From assembly GCA_951799425.1 (NCBI GenBank), contig OX637403.1, positions 28,486,811 through 28,550,810 of the forward strand: a DNA stretch of 64,000 nucleotides. Direction: 5' to 3'. This document shows, piece by piece, positions 55,601 through 64,000 of this stretch (the first letter of the stretch is position 1; every line of letters begins with the position of its first letter). The position numbers and the translations under genes were made by a program. This stretch comes from Ilex aquifolium (taxonomy: Eukaryota; Streptophyta; Magnoliopsida; Aquifoliales; Aquifoliaceae). The notes beneath the pieces were generated by a model. It saw only the letters and a list, made by a program, of their open reading frames with translations, made no database searches and had not been told where the DNA came from.

Positions 55601-58600
55601 TTGGGAAATGAAGCAGTAAGAAAGAGAAAAGATACTCCAAGAAAACTAGCACAATTTTTCTAATAGAAAATAATTCAAATCGTCTTTGACAAACCGAAGA
55701 AAATAGTAAGGAGAAACAAAAATACAACCTCATAAACAGCAAAAATGATGTTCACATGACGAAAATTCCTGATACATTTATACAACGCAATTGATTTTGA
55801 AGATGATCCAATGAAACCAACCGAAAACCCATAAAAACACATGAACCTCTTGGTAAGGCCTACGTAAGAACTTATTTCGAGCTTATGATTGGATTATGTA
55901 AACAAGTGGATCAATTATAATCTGTTAACAGCATATGCCTGAAGAAGAAGACAAACCTATTCAACAAGAAGTCTATAGGAGACCAGTTTTTGTTTGTCCT
56001 TGGTAAATCATGGGCATCATTTTACAAAGTGTTTACAAGGTAAGCCTCAAGCCTTGCCTATAGAAAGGTCCATAAGAAATTTAGTTTATATACAAAAACA
56101 GTCGGGACTTCCCAAAGGCATTCGTCTCAATGAACCAGTAAGCAAGGTTCAAAATTTTGTTTCAAAACAGTTGAAACATTTTGTTTCCAACGAGATCAAA
56201 ACGAATCAATGATGGAGTCGAAATTCCAATGTTTCGAGGTGTTTTGAGATCGGAATATTTCGAGTAGTTTTGAGATATTTCGGCATGTTTCCACTAATAT
56301 TTCGAGATGTTTCAAGAAGTTTCGGTATATTTTGACTAATGTTTGGAAAATAAATTCTCAAACTTCCTATTCGTTTACATTCTATTTTCGAAATGCTTTC
56401 CAAACATTTTCAAAACATTTCTATTTCTCAAGCAACCGAAACAATATGTCTATTGACACTAATAACTTGCGCAGATGGAAAGTACAACTTGCCTCACTTA
56501 TTTCCTATAGAACAATGTTCGCGGAAAATGGTGGGAAAAAGGTTTGGCCTTTGTTTAGCACACATGAGTTAACAAAAGATGGCGAGAAAAGAATTACCCA
56601 TGTCAATGCTATCTGTGCGGATTCCTTGATTACATCACCAAGTTGCCCAGTGAGATGTAGGTCACCCTTTCCCACCATTGCACTAGCCTCAACAAACTGG
56701 ACCTCCCCACCAAATGCTGTCCAAACGAGCCCAACAGATACCCCAGGAGTTGCAACCCGTTCTGCAGTTTCTTTATCGTCATACCTTGGAGGCTGCATTC
56801 CAGGACAAACAATATAAATGTCAGATCTGCTAAGGAAATTATCAGAGAGAGAAAAGAGCACTTGACCAACGTAATCCTGGTTTCTTGCAATACTTTTTTG
56901 AAAAGCGATGCATTCTAATTAATAATATAGAGGAAAAATTAATTACCCCTAGCACTTTTTCCAGCATAGCTTCATCTACAATCAAAGGTGAGGTAACCCT
57001 GAATTCATTTGGTATGTGATGATTGTTAACACCCATAGGAATGACTTCCATATCAACTTCAGCTCCATCAGCAAGTCTGGTCTCCAATAGCGGTGAAGCA
57101 AGCTGCTGTACATTTTTGCTGAGTGGCACAGCATGTTCTTGCTCTGCAACTCTTACAGCTGCTGCACGAGCTAAGGCAGCTAACTTTCTTTCCAGATGCC
57201 GAACACCAGCTTCTCTAGTGTACCTTTGGATGACAAGCTTCACCATAACCTACCATAACAAGAAGACAAACCAATATAAAAAAAACTCAGAAAGATAATT
57301 GCAACTGAAATGAAAATGATTCAGCACCTAATGTAAAAGTGGCCCAAATGACCCCCCACCAGAGCTTCTGAGAAAAAAAAAATTGAAAAAGATAGTATAC
57401 CATATCCAACCCCCACTCAGTTTCATAATACATTGCATCCTGCCACTATAGGCTGAATTGTGAACATATTAAAGGGAAAGGAAAAAAAGGGGAGGGGGGT
57501 TTAGAAATCTAAGGGACTCATTGTTCCACAAATCTATATGCCTCATGCAAATGGCTATAATCCTTTCATGCAACAGTTGATAAACCAGAAACTAATGCAT
57601 TGTTTTATCCCAAAGCTTTTCATAAATCTTGCCCTTGAACATGAGTTTTGTAATTACATACACTCATTTTTTTCTTAATATTTTTTCTAAACCAGTAAGA
57701 CAGAAAATTCGATCAGAAATGGCAGCAACAGGAGTTATTCAGTTGATACTCTGATCAAGTGCAGAACTGATGCATATTAAAGTGAGACCTAAAACGAAGA
57801 AAATTCACTCATTAAGTATTTGAGCTTAGCCGCGCCTGCTCTAATGAACACATATGACTTCAACCAAGCAAACATAATCGAGGTTTTTATATGAAATTCT
57901 CAGGTAACTTTCATCTCATTGAACAAAGCTACAGCTAATGGTAAATGAAAGAAAAATAAGATGATTATGAAACTTTCCGCTTCCCAAAGATGACCAACCA
58001 TCAAGTGTTTGATTCCACCCAACAATCTACTAGATGCTATTTGAGCTATAATTGGATGAGAGAAAAAAAAAAGTGGAAATATTGCATAAAGATACATATA
58101 AGAGATGATTACTCATTGAAAAGAGATTTACTAGTGAATCATTAAAGGCATGGTAATATTTCAATGGCTTTATCCGCGTAGGAGAAAGCCAGATGGACTT
58201 GCTTCATTACTCATATTCTAATGAAACTGCTGCATCATGAATTCAATACCTCGGGAATCTGGAGGGAATCAGAACTCAAGCCATGCTGATCCAGAACTCG
58301 TGGAATTAAATGTCGCATTGCTATCCTGAGCTTTTCTTCAGGTGTATATCCAGGAAGCTCAATGACTTCCATCCTGTCTAAGAGTGGTGGAGGAATAGGT
58401 TGAAGCCTATTTGCTGTTGCCACAAAAATTACCTTTGAAAGGTCAAATGGAACATTTAAGTAGCTATAACACTTCAATTAAGGAATCACTTTAGATGTGT
58501 TGCCTATGTAAGTCTGTCAAAATGTAATAGTAGTTGATGCATACTTTCACTTGTATATATTTAGCTATATAACATTACATGAATAAGTGCAATACTAGAA

Positions 58601-60765
58601 CACACTAAGACTAACATTACCAGATCTTGGGTACTCTTATTCAAATGTCTATAAGTACTCTAAAACACATTCCAAGTGAAATAAATTCCACCATAAAAGT
58701 CATACTAATAATTTTGTGAGGATCCATGAGGAACAAGAAGGGTGATGAAAAACAATGGTAGATTGAAGAACCCAAAAAACGTAAGTCTTGAAGTCTAAGA
58801 TACAACTCTTAACACAAATTTAACAGCCAGATATACAAGATTACTGAGCCAAACACCCAAGTCATGAGCCATAGAGTTGAGAGGTACCAAACCTCATCAA
58901 AAAAAAAAAAAGCCAGCATACAGACACACCGTAGCACACGAATGGAAATCACAGTTCATGGAGAACAAAGGAATAAGTGATTCACTAAACCAAATCCTAA
59001 AGGAAATAGGATACTGGTCATTAAATGTTCTGTTCTGTTCAGGATCAAGAACCTCCAGCAATGCTGAAGCTGGATCACCCCGAACATCAGAACCTGTCTT
59101 GTCAATCTCATCCAGCAGCATAACAGGATTGCAAACAGCCACTCTCTGAGTATGAAACATAAAATATTTCAGTCTCATATACAAAATAATACAACAAAAA
59201 CTCGGATGTTCGTTAACCAGGCAAAAGGAACAAAATCAAATCGTTCCAGGACTCAAAAATAGCACGTGTGAGAGAGAGAGAGAGAGAGGGATAGAGAGAT
59301 AAAAGATAGAAGGGCATGAGGATTATGCAGAGAGGCATTCAATCAACTAGATAGTGGGTACCAACCAATTTATCGGATAATACCCAACCCTTCAGATGTT
59401 AATATATGTCACCGACTCACCCATCCATGCTGTAAACCTTTGTACTCATTGTTTGATATAATATCGTTTTTTCACTATCATTGGACTTAACAAAAAATAA
59501 AATCACTGGAGCAAAGATCCCCAGCATAAGACACATCCCAGACCCTTTGTATGTCATTGTAGTTAGAACTTAGGCAAATATTTAACTCAATATGGCCCAA
59601 GCACATAATGGAGCAGACATCATATAATCACTGTAAATTTTAACACAAGGTTCTATCATCAGAAACGATTTCTACCTTTAATCCATCAATAAGACGCCCT
59701 GGCATGCTTCCTATGTATGTCCTCCTGTGCCCTCTAATATCGGCCTCATCTTTAACACCACCTAAGGATATGCGTACAAATTTTCTGCCCAGAGCAGCAG
59801 CAATGGATGATGCCAAAGATGTCTTTCCAACACCTGGTGGGCCTACAAAGCACAATATTGGGCCTCTCGCATCTGGTTTGAGCTGCATTGCATACTTAAA
59901 TCAGTCACTTTCTTTTATTTCCAAAATTGAAGTCACATCAAATTCAACAATAAGAAAATCAAGACTACAAAGCAACACTAGCCAGATAACTGGTCAACCT
60001 TTCGAACGGCTAAATATTCAATTATCCTTTGCTTGACCTTCACTAAACCATAGTGGTCACCATCAAGACGCTCCTTTGCAGCCTTTATATCCAATTCAAG
60101 TTCTTCACTAGCCTTCTGCCAGGGCAATTCAGCAAGAAGCTCCAGGTAAACACGAGAGCTATTATATCCAGGTTGCTGAGGTTGCATTTTTTTGAGTCTC
60201 CTGTTAAAATCATTGGCAAAAGATTTTAACAAAGCCACCATAGGATTCTAAAGTTTAGAAATTACAGGATCATTCATTTGAACCAGTAAGAACTACTACC
60301 ATGTATTCGCAATAAAGAGACTAGCACTCCATCTAATAAAGAATAATTTCTATACATCAACATTTTAAAAGTAAGAAGATTCAAAAAAGAGTGGTCATTA
60401 TTGTTCAACACTTCAAGCAACATACCAGCAAGTACAAAATTTACACTATGATGCTTCAACAGTAATCAAAGGTATTGAATACAGTAAAAATATCATAAAT
60501 CTCAAATGTCACGATAATTTGCAGTAAGCCATTGCAGCAAATGCGTAATTATCCAATGCGTTTATGAGTACACTACTTCCAGATTACCGAGAAAATTCCT
60601 AGGGTCACATTTTTTTCCTGTGAAACATGTTAAGGGTCTTAATTACCCAGCCAACACCCCTGTTTCACACTTTGTAATGCTATTAAATTAGTTGTTGAAG
60701 GTTCTAAACAACTCCAAAGTGTACTGCTCATTACTGTAGAAGATTCTGATCTTGATCTCCACCCA

Positions 60766-60796
<31 letters not shown>

Positions 60797-63627
60797 ACAC
60801 CCACCCTACCCCCAAACAAAAGGTTATAAAGGATTCGAAAAGCATGTCTTTCCATTAACAATTGGGTAGGAGTAGGCTTCTTGACACTATATCCATGTGT
60901 GGCGTCCTTTTAGTAATGTGCAGCAACAGAAAGTTATGAAAATCATGTATTTTCATTCACAAATGGAGAGTAGACGTTTTGATACTATAGATGCCATCAT
61001 TTTGCTACTGTGCAGCAACAAGGACTTTGTTTGTCTTTTAGTCAGAGAACTTGTATAAATATGCTTTCCCAAGTTATTCTGCATAACAGCTCATTCAATA
61101 ATCGGTGTTTTTTGTTGAACATATTAAATTCACAAGCAAATTAATGCGTAACTTGGGGCATTGCCATGTCCAACACCCCGATTCCATGTCAGAGATGAGA
61201 ATGTAACACTCAAACCCACATACAAAAATCATCCCTATCTCTGTATAATTGTCAAATGTTACAACATCTATTTATAGTGTAATCACTAACTTTATTTCCC
61301 ATGCTGAGAGCCATTATTCAAATGGTCCTTGAAACATTGTCAACTTCGCTATTGTGTGTGCATAAAATCATACCTCAGTTCCCTCTGTGCATGTTTCCAA
61401 ATATCTGGAGGCATTCCTGCACTTTGCATCTTCCTTTCCAGGGCAGCCAAATCATCCTCATCATCATCGTTGTCGCCGAGCTCCTCTTTTATAGCCCTCA
61501 TCTGGAGAATATTAAAAAAAAGTAGTAGACAAATAAGACAGATATTTCAGATGTTCTCAGTTTATGCCACATATACAGAGATTAATAAACAGTTCTTTCA
61601 GGAGCCAACTACCTGATTGGGAAGCCATCTGAGCATGTAAATAAAAGGTTCAGAGGAAAAAACCGCATTGCACATGAAATTGAGGGAAAAAATGGAGCAA
61701 ATAAGCTAGCAAGGAACCTGAGAGTATTAATGCTCACTAATAGAAGGAATGACCCAAATGATATTACAGAAACATACAAGACTCCCGTTGAGTGGTATAC
61801 AGTTAAAAGTGAAGACATTAACATGTATATGCCAATGATTTCTTGCTTAAGCCAAGGGGTTCCAACTTACATTACTTGCAAATATATCATTTAAAAATGC
61901 AACCAATTCTTGAAACATTTGCTCAAATTAAAAGAAAAATGAAACAGGATGTTGCAATGTGTTCATTACTCATTGAACGTTCTCTCCAAAAAGTCACAAA
62001 GAGGTCACAACTACCACACTGCAAGAAAATGGCCTAGACACTCAATATTTTATTGAGAAAACTCTTTAAATGCTCGGACAATGTATGAAGGGGACAGAAA
62101 GGAATAATCAACTTCTAAGGTTTCAATATTGTAAGTGCAATCCACTATTTTCGTAATGCACCTCCAACCTTAGAGAAAGACACGAGAATCATACTTTGCA
62201 TGCATCTTGCACTTCTAGGTGGAAGCCTGAATATAAAACTACATGAGCTGGTAGGTCTGCACCTCAAAGAGTTCGCTTAATCTTCTTCCCCATAACAGCC
62301 CAAAGCCATTACACACCTAATACATATTCTCAATATTCCTGGAGAAAGTACTCTGGTTGATTGTGAAAAAGCAAACCTGCTGACGAAGTAGAAATTCTTT
62401 CTGTGACTTCGACAACTGTCCCTCAACCTTCTGTGTAATCTTCTCTGCTACCCGAATTGACTGTCAAAAGGAACAAAAGACAGCACGGCCCATGAGTCCT
62501 TAAAATACAGAATAAACAAATGTAAATGTACACATCCATCATTTGTCCATAGGTTACCTGTAAATGCCTATCGACTAGTTCAGTAGCTTTTGAAAGCCTT
62601 ACTTTCACATCAACTGAATCCAACATAGATAGCTGCTCTTCAAAGCTAATTTCGAAGCTAGCGACAAAAATATCTGCCAGTTTGTGCACAGGAACTGTCT
62701 CCAGAAGAACTTTTGTCCTACCTCCAGTTTTTTGTTTCTACAAACAGGAAAAAAAAAAGGGACACTGATTAGAAAGACACTCAAAAACCACACAGAAAAC
62801 TAGTTCCAACAATTTCGAAGTAATCAGAAGAACAGGCACAAGATCGTGTTACCATATCATAGTCGTCATTGTGTAAGACTCTTATCCTACAAGAGGTTGG
62901 AATATCAAGCCATATTATAGGGCCATATTCCAATATACAACCCCCACAAATGAAAGTACCTTGACAGATATTGCCTACCGATGATAATATCAGGAAAAAA
63001 AATGCAAAGATTGGAAACACAAACAAAAGAATTTTGGAACAGAAGCACAGCTGTATGCATGAAGAAAAAATCGTGAGACAGAGAGAGCACTTTCTTAAAC
63101 TTAAGGCGTTAACACATTAATTTACCTTTCTGGTAAACTTTTTTTTTCTCGGTAAGTACCTTTGTGGTAAACTTTGCTAGCCTGGTATGTCATAAAATTT
63201 TCCAGAAGTCCAGGTACTGTACTTTGAAATAATGGCCTGAACCTGGCTAACATCAGTTTCATCCTCATCAACAGGAAGGTTGACCGATTAAGTTTAGCTA
63301 GTATTAGTTTCCATGGCAAACCATTCCTCAAGATTACATTGCAAAATCATTCACAATCCATGTAATGAAAAAGCTAGAGAGAGAGAGAGAAAGAAATGTA
63401 AAGGTAGAGTGCAAGTAGAAATGGGTATATCCATAGCTGTAATGATGGGGAAGGGATTTCTATTTTCTCACTATCATGCACAAAAACATTCTCAATCCAG
63501 GGAAAAGTGGTGAAAAACCAAATCAAAAACAGTACCTGCTCCAGAACAGAGATAAGCTCCATGGCGGTGGCTTTAAATTGACGAGACAATGCTGTGAACT
63601 CTGGATCTTGCTCCACTTGCTCCATCT
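52610..63627 (-). CDS. LON2: Lon protease homologue 2, peroxisomal (3' thirteen exons; N-terminus outside window)
   Basis: ATP-dependent serine protease of the peroxisome matrix, which helps import and degrade matrix proteins. Exons, 5' to 3' on the minus strand: 63627-63536, 62737-62558, 62460-62377, 61501-61374, 60200-59999, 59882-59676, 59145-59015, 58463-58250, 57249-56947, 56792-56598, 55164-54922, 53370-53269, 52693-52610. All junctions are GT-AG and join in frame to 720 residues plus stop. The AAA+ module has Walker [10 protein letters not shown] (about 59817-59843) and Walker [12 protein letters not shown]. The protease dyad is Ser in [10 protein letters not shown] (codon 55051-55053) and Lys in GGIKDK (54928-54930), both in one exon. 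The protein ends SKL, a type 1 peroxisomal targeting signal that separates LON2 from mitochondrial/plastid LON1-type paralogues. The usual length is near 890, so about 170 N-terminal residues lie beyond 64000. Confidence 0.96.
52694..53268 (-). other. Last intron of LON2, with a MITE-like insertion
   Basis: Separates the exon ending in LASLE from the final SKL exon. It contains a T-run near 52755-52773 and the inverted-repeat element at 52918-53135. Confidence 0.8.
52918..53135. mobile_element. 218-bp MITE-like element with 14-bp terminal inverted repeats
   Basis: The left end TATTTCAAAACGTT is the exact reverse complement of the right end AACGTTTTGAAATA. The interior is full of the phrases CTCGAAACA, TTTCAAAATAT and AAACATGTCAAAAC. 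A related copy lies in opposite orientation at about 56145-56440 in another LON2 intron. I could not define a target duplication. The superfamily is unknown. Confidence 0.6.
53371..54921 (-). other. LON2 intron (1.55 kb)
   Basis: Lies between the catalytic-dyad exon and the [12 protein letters not shown] exon. Contains a GGGAAGGGGGAAGGGGGAAG purine run near 53680-53705 and an (AT)12 microsatellite at 54679-54702 flanked by ATGCAT on both sides. No gene. Confidence 0.75.
55165..56597 (-). other. LON2 intron (1.4 kb) with the second MITE-like copy
   Basis: Lies between the exon ending ALTW and the exon starting VRAR. Besides the repeat at 56145-56440 nothing was recognised. Confidence 0.75.
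56145..56440. repeat. Inverted, diverged relative of the 52918-53135 element
   Basis: Shares in reverse orientation the phrases TGTTTCGAGGTGTTTTGAGAT, ATATTTCGAGT, GGCATGTTTCCAC and TCGAGATGTTTC with the element at 52918-53135, and both contain TTTTGATCTC/GAGATCAAAACGAAT next to a GGAATTTC/GAAATTCC phrase. It is somewhat longer and more diverged at its ends, which I could not fix exactly. Confidence 0.6.
57250..58249 (-). other. LON2 intron (1.0 kb)
   Basis: Separates the exon ending in IPE from the exon starting [15 protein letters not shown]. Ordinary AT-rich intron; nothing recognised. Confidence 0.8.
58464..59675 (-). other. Two LON2 introns around the Walker B exon
   Basis: Introns 58464-59014 and 59146-59675 flank the exon 59015-59145. 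The second contains an (AG)9 microsatellite at 59271-59288. No other element was recognised. Confidence 0.8.
60201..61373 (-). other. LON2 intron (1.2 kb) with a poly-C/poly-A tract
   Basis: Separates the exon ending QREL (split Arg) from the exon [11 protein letters not shown]. It contains 21 consecutive C residues at 60766-60786 followed by 11 A residues. The remaining sequence shows no features. Confidence 0.8.
60766..60797. repeat. Homopolymer junction C21-A11
   Basis: Twenty-one C bases run directly into eleven A bases inside a LON2 intron. Homopolymer length is prone to sequencing and assembly error, so the exact count should not be trusted. Confidence 0.8.
61502..63535 (-). other. LON2 introns between exons near the 5' side of the window
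   Basis: Introns 61502-62376, 62461-62557 and 62738-63535 separate the exons encoding [28 protein letters not shown] and [22 protein letters not shown] microsatellite lies at about 63374-63390. Nothing else was recognised. Confidence 0.8.
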
Positions 63628-64000
63628 CTAGAAAGATCAGAAAAATGGCAGGAACTCAGCGTCTTGACAGATCATGACTTAAAGCTACTTCTCTACATGC
63701 AACATATACCATCATAAACTTAGAAGGCACAAACTATAAAATATACATAAGCACAATTAAAAGTTCAAAATGACCAAAAAGATATAATCCTGGAAACAAC
63801 ATTCAGTGCAGTGTAAAAGTATACATTCTGTATGAATTTAGGAAAACCTTATTTATCATTAGTTTAGGTGATTCTACTAAAAAACAAATCTAACTTCCTG
63901 AAACTACTTCATTAAACAAAGCAACCCTCTCTTTAAATGTTCAGTCCAAAGAGAAGTGATGATAAATTAAGAAATGAAAACGTATTAAATACAGTGAAGG
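63628..64000 (-). other. Partial LON2 intron at the window edge
   Basis: The acceptor CTTTCTAG precedes the exon starting at 63627, which opens with the last two bases of a split codon. The upstream N-terminal exon or exons are not within the window. I see no exon in the remaining 373 bases. Confidence 0.75.

Noticed and set aside
56332-56817. 161-residue plus-strand open frame
   Set aside because: It is the antisense shadow of LON2 exon 56598-56792 extended into the intron repeat.
58877-59149. 90-residue plus-strand open frame
   Set aside because: Antisense shadow of the LON2 Walker B exon.

Overview
This is plant nuclear DNA, most likely from a eudicot. It is AT-rich, has GT-AG introns from 78 bp to 14 kb, and carries plant LTR retrotransposons, hAT-like elements, tRNA-derived SINE-like repeats and an old insertion of organellar DNA. 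Two real protein-coding genes occupy most of the window and point tail to tail. Almost every other open frame is a shadow or transposon debris.

Gene 1 (+, coding 6399-49044) has 22 coding exons. They join without any frame break into about 1,452 codons. The product is a large secretory-pathway protein: signal peptide, a long glycine-rich ectodomain, a small Cys-rich module, and several C-terminal membrane segments. It belongs to the unnamed plant family of Arabidopsis At5g47020, At5g11700 and At4g32920, whose biochemical function is unknown. Its upstream leader region (4931-5841) is a diverged tandem duplication. Its introns hold most of the mobile DNA: intron 1 has two hAT-like elements and a SINE-like repeat, intron 2 a SINE-like repeat, intron 11 a decayed plastid rpoC2 fragment between unidentified organelle-like flanks, and the 14.0-kb intron 12 two complete but coding-dead LTR retrotransposons, a Ty3/gypsy element on the minus strand and a Ty1/copia element on the plus strand.

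Gene 2 (-, 63627 down to 52610) is the peroxisomal Lon protease LON2. Thirteen exons in the window encode the last 720 residues, including the AAA+ module, the Ser-Lys protease dyad and a C-terminal SKL peroxisome signal. Roughly the first 170 residues lie past base 64000. Two related AT-rich repeats sit in inverted orientation in two of its introns.

The 3.6 kb between the stop codons holds an 0.8-kb degenerate hexanucleotide minisatellite and no recognisable gene. From memory, Arabidopsis LON2 is At5g47040 and the gene-1 homologue At5g47020 lies beside it, so the pair is probably old microsynteny. No rRNA, tRNA gene, CRISPR or bacterial-type feature was seen.
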